Part shown: piece by piece, positions 1-10,420 of the stretch | Layout: each line of letters opens with the position of its first letter | Numbering within the stretch: position 1 is the first letter of the stretch | NCBI RefSeq assembly: GCF_000283155.1 | Contig: NW_004454267.1 | Location: 2,103,765-2,167,764, forward strand | Reading direction: 5' to 3' | Length of the DNA: 64,000 nucleotides | Origin: Ceratotherium simum simum | Lineage: Eukaryota > Chordata > Mammalia > Perissodactyla > Rhinocerotidae | The notes under the pieces: generated by a model | What the model saw: only the letters and a program-made list of their open reading frames with translations | What the model was told of the DNA's origin: nothing | Database searches by the model: none | Made by a program: the position numbers and the translations under genes

Positions 1-594
1 ATGGTCAGGGTGAACTGGATGCATCTAAAGGGCTAAGATTGGAAGGACTCAGACGAACAGGACAGATGACAGCCAGAGGGAAGTCTACAGAGGCAGCAGT
101 GTGTGGTTCCAAGCTTCATTCTCAAGACGCACGAGGCTTTAAGTCACCATGTTGAGACAACCTGAGGTCCGGGAGAAAGAAGACGCTGATGCCAAACACA
201 CCAGCTTTGGGTTGTCTCCTTCCTATTGAGTTCGTGTGTTGAGTTGAGCAAGCTGCCTTGCCGCTCTCAGCCTCCTTCCCCTCATCTCTAAAACGTGGAG
301 CAGATACGTGGCTGAGAGGAGATGATGTGTCTGCTTGAGCCGAGCCTTCCACCACCCGCACTGGACTTTAGACACGTGTGGGCATACCTGCTGAACTGGT
401 GGGGAGGACGGATGGAAGATCACTCAAGGGCGGGAATGGTCTAGAAGAGCTTTCCAGAAGACAGGCGCAAAGGGTCAGCTGCAGCAAATAATCCAGGGAC
501 AACGGCTCCATGGTTGGGTGGGGTAGAGATCTGAGCCCGATGTCATGATTGTGGCTGAAACTATACCAGGAGGCATTTCTGAGCCCAAAGAACA
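1..594. other. Non-repetitive stretch, no gene recognised
   Basis: I see no repeat family, exon or RNA gene here. Short frames exist on both strands, but their composition is unremarkable and they overlap each other. Around 230-330 there is faint MIR-like wording (CTCATCTCTAAAACGTGG), too decayed to call. Confidence 0.5.
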
Positions 595-800
595 GACCAA
601 GATAATATTAACAGCAATAACAACGACGAATTCAGTCTTCACACTTAGAAGGTCAGTACTATTATCCTCATTTTACAGATGAGGAAACTGAGGCACAGAA
701 AGGTTAAGTAACTTACATCAGGTCACCCAAACAGTAAGTGGCAGAGCTGGGATTCAAACTGGGGTCACCTGGCCCCATTGCGCATTCTCTTAACCACAGC
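595..800 (-). repeat. MIR SINE
   Basis: The core reads TTTTACAGATGAGGAAACTG followed by AGGTTAAGTAACTT, then a GGCAGAGCTGGGATTCAAAC block and a CTCTTAACCAC end. This is the reverse complement of the MIR consensus, so the element is on the minus strand. It is an ancient, immobile tRNA-derived SINE. Confidence 0.88.
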
Positions 801-1792
801 ACATATGACTCCAGTTAGAAATAAGACCTGTAAAAGGGCCTCCAGGAAACACTGTAACATGCTGGGGCCAGACAACATTGCCTTGGGTCACTTCTAACTG
901 AGTATCAAAATGAGGCTGAGAGAACAATTCTCTCCTAGACCACAAGCTAGCTTTGGCATCTAAAGACTGAGGATGGCAACCATCAGAGGGACCCTTTGGT
1001 GCCCAAATGGGAGGCAGAGCCACCAGGAGAGGAGAACCCTATGGCAGGAATGACTGGTGCCCAGCAGAGCAGCACGGGGGTGCTTGGAAGCTGAAGGAGG
1101 GAATGTATTCTTGAGCAACCTTGAGAGACCACTGGGGTGTCAGAGCTGCCTGGGGAGAGATTCGCATGAGGCCAAGACTTCCAAGGTAAGCAAGTGGGGC
1201 CAGTGGATGCCGGAGTGTTCGGATTGTCCAGACTGGTGAGATTGCAAGAAATTTGAAAATATTTCCCTCTTTTTAGTGACTTGTTACAGAGAGGAAAAAT
1301 ACAATTTTCTTGGAGAGGGAACAGGGCTGGGCAAATCCATTTTACTCTAATTTCAAGAATGTTTCTATAAGGGAAAGGAAGATGCCGGATGCTTCGCTCA
1401 GGGAAGAGACTTCAAGGTGACCTTGTGGAAAGAGCCGGCATTATGAAATGTTTTTGATCGAGTGGAACAAGATAAGCTGTTCGTGTTGTGGAAAGGGTCA
1501 AAGCCCTGGACACCAGCTGAAATGAGAAAATTCAATTTCTGGCATAAGATTGTGCTTTTTCCGCCTTCTAGAAGAATATACACATCCACCTCTCTCCTCC
1601 CCCTAATGAAAGCAGAATGCTCCTTAGTGGTGATCCTGACGTAAACAGGGTTGTAAAGGCAGGTTCGCATGGCACAGGTGACACTGCCCGTGGGGACATG
1701 GAAACAGGATGGCCGTTTCAGTCCAGACTCTTCCGTGCAAACTCTCACGTGGCCAGGACTGGGACCACAGAGTGGCCCGGGGTTATTTCAAT
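801..1792. other. Non-repetitive stretch, no gene recognised
   Basis: No recognisable repeat, exon or RNA gene over about 1 kb. The short frames at 1057-1239 and 1398-1748 have no recognisable domains and no splice or promoter context. Confidence 0.5.
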
Positions 1793-1890
1793 ATCCTGTT
1801 TTCTTTTTTTTTTTTTTAATTTTTTGTTTATTGCAGTAACATTGGTTTATAACATTGTAAAAATTTCAGGTGTACATCCTGTTTTCTTTT
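1793..1890 (-). mobile_element. Extremely 5'-truncated young L1 3' end with TSD
   Basis: A poly(T) run is followed by about 58 bp that is the reverse complement of an L1 3' terminus (GTTTATTGCAGTAACATTGG onward to CAGGTGTAC). The same terminus occurs at about 35426-35485 with only a few differences. A 15-bp direct repeat ATCCTGTTTTCTTTT flanks it at 1793-1807 and 1876-1890, marking target-primed reverse transcription. The insert is the last tens of bases of L1 plus its tail, on the minus strand. Shared subfamily and intact TSD suggest it is fairly young. Confidence 0.82.
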
Positions 1891-1938
1891 GTTCTCCCAC
1901 AAAAAAGACCCAGAAAACTCTTCCATATTTATCTAAAA

Positions 1939-2140
1939 CAGCACTGTCCAGTAGAACTTTCTGTGTGGATGTAAATGTTCTATATGTGTGCTGTCCAATA
2001 TGGCAGCCACCAGCCACACGTGGCCACTGTGCACTTGAAGGGTGGCAAGTGTGATGGAATAACTCAACTTAAAATTTTACTTCATTTTAATTGATTTCAT
2101 CAGCCACATTTGGCTAGTGGCTACCTCATGGACAGCACAG
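1939..2140 (+). mobile_element. hAT-Charlie MITE (MER58/MER3-like)
   Basis: Terminal inverted repeats CAGCACTGTCC and GGACAGCACAG bound a 200-bp element with the hallmark text TCCAGTAGAACTTTCTGTG and GGCTAGTGGCTACC. This belongs to the MER1 group of non-autonomous hAT-Charlie transposons. The 8-bp flanks match only partly (ATCTAAAA against TGCTGAAA), as expected for an old insertion. The MER58 name is from memory. Confidence 0.85.
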
Positions 2141-2154
2141 TGCTGAAAGATTCA

Positions 2155-2395
2155 GTGGAGAGAGCGTGACCCTCAGGCCCACCCAGAATGGGCTCGAGCT
2201 CTGCCTCCACCATTTACTACCTGTGTGACCCTGAGCAGGTGTCATAACCTTTCTGACCCCCAGTCTCTTCACCTGAAAAATGCAGATGATGAGGTCTACA
2301 TTGCAGGATTGTTGTGGAAATGAGTTACATATACAGAATACATGGCAGGCCATATGCATTTAGTAAATTGCAGCTGTAGTTATTAAATAAGCATG
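2155..2395 (+). repeat. MIR SINE
   Basis: Sense-strand MIR: GCTCTGCCTCCACCATTTAC, then CTGTGTGACCCTGAGCAGG, TTCACCTGAAAAATG and the 3' tail (CATTTAGTAAATTG). Confidence 0.85.
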
Positions 2396-2744
2396 TTATA
2401 TAATAAGCATGTCTTTTGGCTTCACCATCGGCTTGGGATTTCTGAGTTGTGAACATGGGCTCTCGCTGACACTGATGGGATAAAGTGAAGGTGAGGAATG
2501 AGAGGTTTGAGCTGCAGTTTTCTGTGGAAAAGGCATAGAGTGGAGAGTGGGGAGTGATGAGGATCCTGCAGGGGGCTGATCAGCAGGACAAGTTCAGATT
2601 CCGGGACTCGCCAATCAGGCAGCCAGTGACCCAGGGCGGTGGCGGGCAGGCAGAACTGAGGCGAGCTGCCTCTCCCTGTCCCCAGCTCAGCCCACCACTG
2701 ATTACATCCACCTTGGGAAGAGGCCCCTCTCCTGGAGATGTCAG
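2396..2744. other. Non-repetitive stretch, no gene recognised
   Basis: Unique-looking, moderately GC-rich sequence leading into the purine tract. No exon recognised. Confidence 0.45.
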
Positions 2745-3260
2745 CACCCCTAGAGAGGGCAAGGAGGAGACAAGTGCTGAGATGCTGTGACGGGGAAGGG
2801 AGAGGGGACAGAGGAGGTGAGATAAACACAAACACGGGGAAGGACACAGAGCAGGGACAGGGAGACAGGGAAGGAGACAGAAATAGATGGAGGCAGGGGC
2901 ATGAAAGAAGCAGAGAGACAGAAAGAAAGAACAAAGACAGACAGATACCGGAGAGCCAGAGAGAGGCAGGGAAAGGCAGAGACAGAGACTGACAGACAGA
3001 GATGACAGAGAGAGAGAGGCAGAGCAAGATTGAGACAGAGAAAAACACAAGTAACACACACACTCCCTGAAGGAGAGACAAAAAGGCTGAGAGAGACGAA
3101 GCGAAACATAGAAAGAGAAATGAACAGAGGGAGGGAAGAGAAAGTCGGAGAGGGGCAGGTAGAAAGGCCTGGATGGAGGGGCAGGGAAGACGCCAGAGAC
3201 CCCAGCGCAGAGGAGAGTGGACGGCAGGATGGAAGGACAGTTCTAAAGAGAAAACCAAGC
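2745..3260. repeat. Purine-rich (GACAGAGA)n-like low-complexity tract
   Basis: About 500 bp in which the plus strand is overwhelmingly G and A, built from imperfect GACAGAGA/GAGAGAGG/GAAAGA words. The strand asymmetry creates long open frames on the complement (for example 2422-3378, Ser/Leu/Cys/Pro-rich), which are composition artefacts and not genes. Confidence 0.85.
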
Positions 3261-3856
3261 AGAGGGGAGCACATAATATGCTGGAGTGCCAGGGAGGGAG
3301 ACGGCTGGCCACCGGGGTGGGGGCGCAGGGCAGGGGAGGAAGCCCAGAGGGGCTTCCCAGCAGAAGGGCAGGTTGCAAATAAATTCCCCCAGCCCGGGGG
3401 GTGCTCTCTGTCCTGCATCTTCCTTCGTTCTGGCTTCCTCACTGTCAACAGCGGGGCTGGGGGCAGCAGAGGTTTCCAGAGCCCCTTTTCACCCGCTCTC
3501 CCTCCTCTGTCTTTCTCCTGAGTCGTTAATCTTGGAGGACAGGTTGGTCTTTTATTAGCTATCTCCAGGGGTCAGCTGAGAAGTATCTGAGGAGATGCAG
3601 GTTCAGCACGTCATTTGTCATCGGGGGCCTGACGGGCGGCCGCATCGATTCAGCCCCTCCTGGCCTCCTGATAACTTAGGACGCAAAAGCTGCTCTTAAC
3701 GTTTTCCCTAAATGGAGCTTTACTTCCTCTCTCCTTCCCTTTGTTTATGCATCAGGGCAGGGCTGCAGGGAGAATAGGCGGCCATGCGCAGACAGGGCTA
3801 GGGGTAGGGACCCTCACTCCTGTGGAAAGCTGGATTGGTGCCCTTTATCCCGTGTC
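3261..3856. other. Unique GC-richer segment with a local CpG cluster
   Basis: No repeat or gene recognised. Around 3600-3690 there are about eight CpGs, including a NotI-type GCGGCCGC at 3636-3643 directly abutting ATCGAT at 3644-3649. This is unusual in the CpG-poor surroundings, and a conserved regulatory element is possible. Confidence 0.45.
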
Positions 3857-4034
3857 CAGCGGTTCTCAACCTTGGCTGCACGCTGGAATCTCCTGAGAGG
3901 TCCTGGAATATGCAGAGGCCTGGGCTCACCCACAGAGGTACTGGTTGAATTGCTCTGGGGTAGGGCTCAGGCATTGCGTTTCTTAAAACTGTCCTCCGGT
4001 GATTCTAATGAGCAGCCAGGACTGAGATCTGCTG
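3857..4034 (+). mobile_element. hAT-Charlie MITE (MER5B-like)
   Basis: Opens CAGCGGTTCTCAACCTTGGC and continues with the GGCCTGGGCTCACCCACAGAG and GGTGATTCTAATGAGCAGCC blocks typical of the roughly 178-bp MER5B family. The right terminal repeat is decayed. Confidence 0.8.
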
Positions 4035-4074
4035 AGCCAGATCCTTCCTTGCCTGCCTTCTGGTCATCATTCAA

Positions 4075-4490
4075 GTCTTAGACCAGGGACACCAGCTCCA
4101 AGATGTTTTCCCTGATAACCCTCCCTCCAAACAACTCTCTATTACAATACCGCATTCGTTTTCTACAAAGCATTAGTAGCTCTCTAAAACAGTCATTAAG
4201 AGCCTCGACTCTCAAGCCAGAGCATGTGGGTTTGGATCCCTGAGCCGCCCCTCAATAGCTAGGAGACCTTAGCGTGGTCATTTATCGTTTGTGCCTCCAT
4301 TTCCTCTTCTGTCAAATGGGAATGATAACACTTCTTCCCAAGAGTTCTGGAGAGGGCTAACTGAGCTCATAAATGGGCCGGGCAGAGGTGAGCCAGTGCT
4401 CGGCACGGAGTGAGTGCTGTGTCAGTGTTTGCTACTGTTATCACCTTGTTTTGTTTACCTCCCCCTTGAGTGGAAGCTTCATTATAGACC
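4075..4490 (+). repeat. L2 LINE 3' fragment split by a MIR
   Basis: CTCCAAGATGTTTTCCCTGA to about 4185 and GTTTACCTCCCCCTTGAGTGG from about 4446 are successive parts of the L2 3' region. The intervening 260 bp is a MIR (separate entry), so the MIR appears to have inserted into the L2. Confidence 0.65.
4186..4445 (+). repeat. MIR SINE, nested in L2
   Basis: Near full-length sense MIR: CATTAAGAGCCTCGACTCT, GGATCCCTGAGCCGCC, CATTTCCTCTTCTGTCAAAT and a 3' end reaching the CAGTGCTCGGCACGGAGTG region. Confidence 0.85.
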
Positions 4491-4499
4491 TAGGCCATG

Positions 4500-4620
4500 A
4501 AGTTCCTCGTCATCATCCCCATTTTACAGATGAGGAAACTGAGGCCCAGACAGAGTAGGAAACTTACCCGAGGGACTAGGTTTATCTGGGGCTGTTTAAC
4601 CTGGTGCTCTGGAGCTAGTG
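4500..4620 (-). repeat. MIR SINE fragment
   Basis: TTTTACAGATGAGGAAACTG and AGGCCCAGACAGAG are the reverse complement of the MIR core. Both ends are truncated. Confidence 0.83.
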
Positions 4621-4699
4621 ATGGCAGGTAGTCTGTGCAGGAAGCTGGTAAGCGGACTAGGAGTAGCCTGTTCAACACTGTGTGGTAGGGCTCGAGCAG

Positions 4700-4900
4700 A
4701 CGTCAGCCAACGAGAGGGTGTTCCAGTCGGAGGAGCAGCAGGTGCAGGGGCAGGAAGGAGCGTGGGCTCCTGGGACAGGCCCAAGGTTCGAGGAGGTGTG
4801 GGCTGACATGGGGGAGTGGGGAGAGGGAAGGAGGAACAGGTAAGCAGGGCCAGGACCCAAGGGCTCTGGAGGGAATGTAAAAGACTGAGGTTTTATTCAG
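4700..4900 (-). repeat. L2 LINE internal 3' fragment
   Basis: GTTCCAGTCGGAGGAGCAGC, then GGTGCAGGGGCAGGAAGGAG and GTAAGCAGGGCCAGGACC, resemble the reverse complement of the L2 stretch containing 'GCACATGCTGTTCCC'. The GA-rich look is typical of antisense L2. Confidence 0.55.
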
Positions 4901-5235
4901 GATTTCATTCCCTGTCCACACAGAGACGGAGAGCGACTAGAACACAAGTCCCTGACGTACAGTCCTTGGGTCCTGCCCGTGGACCGTGGTCTCACTCTTT
5001 GAAGCCACAGGCTTCAAAGATGGAGGTAACAGAACCGCCCTCAGAGGGCCTGGTGAGGACCGACTGAGACAAGGCATGAAAAGCATCATGCCTCCTGCCC
5101 ACCTCAATGAAATAAACACTTGCTATTTTTGTTGACACTGACAATTGCCTCCTGGGTGGTGGTGGCGCAGAGAAGATCTAGAACAGCTGGAAACTATTCC
5201 TCTTGGGATGAGGAAGGATGGAAGGGAAGGAGGGA
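4901..5235. other. Non-repetitive stretch with a short GA-rich run
   Basis: No gene or clear repeat. 5210-5250 is a short GGAAGGGA-type purine run. Confidence 0.45.
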
Positions 5236-5356
5236 GAAAGGGAGGGAAGGATGACCAAACATCCCGGTTTCCCCTGGACTGAGGAGTTTCCTCATATATG
5301 TGACTTTTAGTGGTAAAACCACGAAAGCCCTAGGCAAATTGGGCTTCGTCACCCTA
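5236..5356. mobile_element. Possible small DNA-transposon MITE
   Basis: About 120 bp with imperfect inverted ends: GGATGACCAAACATCCCGG on the left and TTGGGCTTCGTCACCCTA on the right (reverse complement TAGGGTGACGAAGCCC). Internal text is 'CCCGGTTTCCCCTGG'-like. Family not assigned; chance cannot be excluded. Confidence 0.4.
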
Positions 5357-6404
5357 AAGAAAGGGCTAAAGGAATAGTATTCAATGCTTTAAAAAAAAAA
5401 ATCAGTCAAAAAGAAAACAAAGAAAAAGATTCAAGCTACAGCATGACTGAGTGAGGTTAGATCTCACACAGGACTTCCTGGTTGCTAAACAAAAGGCAAG
5501 GTTGGGCAGGTCCTTCAGCCACCCAGAAGGAAGCTCAGAGCCCAGGAGGAGCCAGGAGCAATTCTGGAGCATCTCTCTTTGGATAAAACGGCTGTGTCAG
5601 CTGCTGGTTCCTTCCCATGACAGATTCAGCTCGGTCTCTACTCGCCTGTGACCATCATCCTTGACAGAGTCAGCAGCACACTCTCAAATTCCAAACATCA
5701 GGAGGCTTACAGAGGATGCTCAGCCCGATTCTGACCGAGCTGTCGAGGGGAAGGCATATGCTTGGTGGCACCCAGCCTAATCTCAGAGAAAGTGTCTGAT
5801 AGAGAGATTCATGTTAGCCATCCGGGCTGCAGACACAAGGCCTTAGCTTCTAATTCCGAGAGCCCTGGGGCGTGGGCCTCTTACCTGCCAAATTGCGTTG
5901 GGTCTCGGATCAGGCAGATTTACAGCATATTAACTGCAGATGAATGTCACAGCAGATCTCTGTGCTTGAGAGGAAAGGAAGGCAGTTCAGAAGAGAAGGC
6001 TGCAGGATCCGGGTGATTCTGAACCGTTTTCTAACCTGCTGTGAGGTGGGGCGGGGGCAAGGATGACTCTGCGGCCACTGTCTGCAGAAGGCGTGGAAAT
6101 ATGCCGGGGTGAGTAAGGGTGATACAGCAAGCTAGAGTGTTTCAATAAAACAGAAGAGCATTCTGGGCTCCCCGCTTAAGCAGAGAAGGCTGGGAGGTGT
6201 CACTGCTCCAGGAAGGGATGAAATCACAGCTCTGCAGGCTGCACACATTTCCTCGTCTGAGGGACCACCGTGGTCCAACGTGTTACCGATGTGCAGCCTG
6301 AGGCCATAAGGTGGTATATGGGGCGACTTCAGGGGACACGCTCACAGAGCACTGCAGCCTCTCCACTTGACTTCAGGCAGCAGGCCAGGGTTGTTAAGAG
6401 CACA
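5357..6404. other. Non-repetitive stretch, no gene recognised
   Basis: An A-rich run at 5390-5440, then about 950 bp without a recognisable repeat or exon. The frames at 5451-5651 and 5762-6016 show no domain. Confidence 0.5.
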
Positions 6405-7730
6405 AATTCTGTTTTATTTTCCTCAACTTGATACCATGAAAATTTCCAAATATTCAGAAAATTGTAAAAGTAATGCAATAAAGACCACCTAGATTCAATA
6501 GCTAATACTTTGTTATGATTGTTCTATTATCTGTCAGTCTATCTGTCTACCTGTTGATCTATCTATCTATCTGTATGTATGTGTGTGTATTTTTTCTGAA
6601 CTAGTTAAAGTCGCAAACATCATGACTTCACCACTAAATAGTTCAGTCTAAGAGCAAGGTGTTCCCTTACACAACCACAACATCATTATCATACCTAAGA
6701 AAATGAACAAAGATTCCGTAACATCTAATATCCAAATTTCAAATTTCCTCATTTGTCCCAAGAATGCATTTTAAAACCACCGTCCAATCAAGATCCATGG
6801 ACTATATTTGTTTATTGTCTTTGTCATGTCTTTTAACCTAGACACACACACCCCCCGCAAACACACACACATATTCTTATGACATTGACTTTTTGTAGAG
6901 TCTGGAGGAGTTGTCTTGTAGAAGGTCCTGCATTCTGGATTTGTCTGGTTGCTTTCCCATGTTGTCATTTGATTTGTGCCTCTGTCCTCTATATTTTCCA
7001 TAAACTAGAATTTGGGTCTAAATTAGATTCTAGTTAATTCGAATTGGATTCATGTTTTAGCTTTTCAGCAAGGATCCTTTATAGGTGATGCTCTGTACTT
7101 CAAGTTGCACCACATTAGGAGGTATGTAATATTAGGGTGCCCCAAGATCAAGGAAGAGAAGCTTGTCACTTGGTTAAGGTGGTGACACCAGATGGCCCAC
7201 TGTGAAGGCACCCGTTACCCTCTTTACCTTAGAAAGGCAGCCATGGGTAAGGCGTTGGCACTGGGCAAAATTCCTCCTCTCCAACAACCTTTCTCCCAGC
7301 AGTTATAGCACCTATCGCTAATTCTTGATTCTGTTACTCCTTCTATATTAGCTGGTGTTCTTCTTAAAGAAGCTCTTTCTTTTTGTTTCTTTCTCTCTCT
7401 CCATGTCTCCCTCTCTCACACTGTCTCAAGGGTCCCTACGGACTCATGTAATTTTAGTCATTAATATAAAAGAATCAACTTCTGTCATTTTTTATGCAAA
7501 AATTCCCCCAAATGTGGCCATTACAAGTCCCATAAAGCTGAATTGGGGGCTCTTGACACATCTCCATCATTTTTGACACCTCCTTGCTTTCTGGAACAAC
7601 TAGATGACCCAGGCTCCCCTGTCCTTCCCTGCGCCAGACCTGGAATTGGCCATTTATCCAAGTAATGTGACTCCTTTTGGTGGGGAGTGGTATTTTTAAA
7701 CCAAGACCTGGGCTCCAGGTGTGAGGAGCG
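6405..7730 (-). repeat. Old L1 (L1M) 3' region
   Basis: Continuous matches to the antisense of an old L1M 3' UTR: CAAACATCATGACTTCACCA, ATTCAAATTT/CCTCATTTGTCCC, CATTGACTTTTTGTAGAGTC, CATTCTGGATTTGTCTGG, CACTTGGTTAAGGTGGTG and GGAATTGGCCATTTATCCAA. Strand was inferred from remembered L1M ends. A tetranucleotide (ATCT)n run is at about 6534-6580. Non-coding. Confidence 0.72.
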
Positions 7731-7975
7731 TAGACTCTGTTGTCAGACAGCTTGGGCTTAAATGCTGGCTCTGCCACCTACTAGCTGTGTGGCCTCTGGA
7801 AAGTCACCTGAATGTTCTGTGTCTCAGTTTTCTCATCTGTAGAAAGGGAATAATAACTATATATCCTACCTTGTAAGATTATTAAAAAGATTAACTATGT
7901 TCATATTTATAAAGCTGTTCAAGCAGTATTCGGCACACAGCTAACCAGATGTTTGCTAAATATACATTGCCTCCC
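7731..7975 (+). repeat. MIR SINE
   Basis: GCTCTGCCACCTACTAGCTG, TGTGTCTCAGTTTTCTCATC and the tail CAGTATTCGGCACACAG show a sense, near full-length MIR. Confidence 0.9.
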
Positions 7976-9550
7976 AGTTTATGCAGATAGAGGGAGGGGG
8001 TGGAAAAGAGCCTTGGGCTTCCAGAGGCAGGGGGAGAAAAAAATTTTTAAAGCATTATTCTATTTAATTAGGATAGACATAAGTAAAAATATCATTGTAT
8101 TTATTTTCACTCATTCCTTTCTTTCTATTAATGACAGATGATACTGATTTGACATTTGGAGTCTTGAAATAACATTTCCTTTTTTAAAAAGTAAGTAAAT
8201 TTTTATTGGAGTACAACATAGAAGCAATACAAAATATCCTTTTAAAATAAGTGTATTTAAAAAAATCAAATGAGCCAATTTAAAAAATGATTAAATTCTA
8301 ATCACTATGGAATGTAGATATGTCGAAAATTAATGATGGTGGCCTGGGAGTGACCAAGGTTTGCACAATACCGTAATAAAGTTGCCTGGGGAGAAGCCCT
8401 ACTCCCATTGTTTGGAATGATTTTAAATTTAAAATTGAAATAATTTTAATATTCTCTGGATGTTTGTGCTAGGAGGTCCTCAAACATCTGGGTCCTTCGG
8501 GGCTGATGAACCAAGTAGAGAGGTCTCCGTGGATGATGGAAATGGAGCTTTGAAGTTAAACATTCCTGGCTCTACTTACCCACCTTAATAATATTCTCCC
8601 CACCCCCTTTTCTGCCATGATAATGTGGGTAAAGGAGGGCTGCAATTCTAGGAAGGGCTGCTCCTGGGAGAAGACCACGTATGCTATGCTGGGGCTTCTT
8701 GTGAGATCTATAAACGCCTTGATCAGAGACGTTTATCTTAAACACAGCGATGGAGACCACAGACTGTCAGCCTGGTGGGTTCTCTGGGCAATTGAAATCT
8801 CCCTTTCCAGCCACAATGGGCTTTGTCTTCTTTTTGTCACTCCTAGGACTCCAAGGAGCCATGAGTAACAAAATGGGTTTCATGGACCAATAAACTCATA
8901 GAGATCTAAAAACAGACTTAGTCAAGAACCCAGGAGAGAAAGGAATCAAGGATGACCACACTCAAACAGAGAAAGCTAAAAGACAGAGAGAGCAGAGCAC
9001 ACTGCACTCCGTACGTGGAGTTTGCCTCACCAAGTCAAAGATTCAGTTTCCACGTTGACATCTGACTCATCAGCCCTTTAATACACATGTATTATGAGCA
9101 AATCTCTGAGGAGATCTAAGGACACATTGTGGAGCTTTACTTAGTGATTCCAGCCGCTGTGAAAACTGTTAACTGCAAGTCTTTCTGCTATTGGTCTTGG
9201 CTGGAATCATAGGTTTTAATCAGGTGGCGATTTCAGGATCTTTGGGAAACCATTGTATGGGCCGTCACTGAAGAGTAACTATTTCTAGGAATTTGGATTA
9301 AAATGGATTAAAATTAAAATGGGACAGATGCCTTAGCCTTATCCTTCCCCTCTTTCCTTGTTCTTTCTTTCTTTCAGTTATTTATCTTATTCTTATGTAA
9401 TTTCCAAAGACGGAAGGTCTCTCACTGTGACAGTGACCTAATCCAGCTGGATTGGGCCCTTCTCCAGACAGAGAACATTTGAGTGGACAGTATATGTGAA
9501 GTGACAGTGTTTCCTAAAGCAAAAATTGGGATGCACGATCTACCAAAAAT
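7976..9550. other. Mostly unique sequence, no gene recognised
   Basis: 8170-8300 is A/T-rich and includes TTTTTATTGGAGTACAACAT, which may be a small antisense L1M scrap. The remainder has no recognisable repeat or exon. Confidence 0.45.
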
Positions 9551-9920
9551 AAGTGCCTGCGGGGACGGCAAGACAGGCTATTTTAAGTTGGAACCCCCCC
9601 AGAAAATCTGGGGTGTAAGCTCATGACAATTGCCGTAGGGGTTCACTCTAGCATATTTCGCACGAGCGATTTTAGCGTCTGTCTCTGTGCATGTCTCACG
9701 CGTCCACAGCATCTGCCAGCAGTCGTGCTTGCGTGTGCTTTGCGACAGACAGGGAAGGCGGATGTGAACCAGGAACACCTTCATGGCATGGGATGCAGAA
9801 CTTCTGGGCATAAACAATGGAGGCAGAGTTCTGTAAAGAAGTTGGGAGATGGAGCGGGATGTCCTGAGTTTTCCTCTTCTGGATCCCTCCACTGAAATAA
9901 TCAGAAGACCGGTTCTCAAG
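9551..9920. other. CpG-retaining unique block
   Basis: About fourteen CpGs in 370 bp (for example CGCACGAGCG, ACGCGTCC and TTGCGACAGAC) in an otherwise CpG-poor region. Overlapping frames exist on both strands (9578-9919 minus, 9623-9895 plus), but neither has a recognisable domain. Possible regulatory element, old CpG island remnant or unrecognised repeat. Confidence 0.4.
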
Positions 9921-10260
9921 TCAGATGTCTTTATAGAATGGTACCTACTTGGAGAATTTTTTAATATAAAAATTTTAATTTTATTAAAATGGCAAAATAA
10001 TTATGAATACTAGAGCACAACTATGGAATGAGAACCACCACATTGGTTGACATATTCCCCTCTCCATCTCATTAACAACCAGGGATATAGAAGGAAGGAC
10101 AGACAGGCTGAATGGGAATGTAAACTGTGAAGTGGGGAGTTGGGGGCTCTGTATCCCCAAGTGGGCATTTAATAAAAATTAATTGAATGAATAAGTGAAT
10201 GAATGAACTCTACATAAAATTGCAGATTAAGTGACCTATATATTTTTCTCTCTGTCTTTT
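9921..10260. other. AT-rich stretch, no gene recognised
   Basis: At 10160-10210 the words AATTGAATGAATAAGTGAAT resemble an L2 3' tail. Nothing else is recognisable. Confidence 0.4.
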
Positions 10261-10420
10261 ACTTTAGAATTTGAAAAACAAATCTGATTGGCTCAGCCCA
10301 GACTATGGACTGATTCATCTTGGATCAAATGGAGTCACCCTGGTCCAATCAGCTGTGGCCACAAGGGTGGATCATAGAGTACAAATAGCGCTGTCTATTG
10401 GATAGGACCGGTGACAGGTG
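10261..10420. repeat. Probable ancient interspersed repeat, family unassigned
   Basis: Words such as TCTGATTGGCTCAGCCC and CCAATCAGCTGTGGCCAC occur in a widespread mammalian repeat that I cannot name with certainty. They also contain CCAAT-box-like motifs, but with no other promoter features. Confidence 0.35.

Noticed and set aside
2422..3378. 318-codon minus-strand frame, the longest in the window
   Set aside because: It is Ser/Leu/Cys/Pro low complexity produced by the purine-rich tract on the plus strand; parallel long frames occur in other phases of the same tract.
3636..3649. Adjacent NotI and ClaI sites suspected as cloning-vector residue
   Set aside because: Flanks continue as ordinary mammalian sequence with other CpGs; no vector wording seen.
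9578..9919. 113-codon minus-strand frame in the CpG patch
   Set aside because: A competing frame exists on the other strand and no domain is visible; GC and CpG content lengthen chance frames.
10261..10420. CCAAT-box-like motifs considered as a promoter
   Set aside because: They lie in wording typical of an old interspersed repeat, with no TATA, initiator or CpG island.
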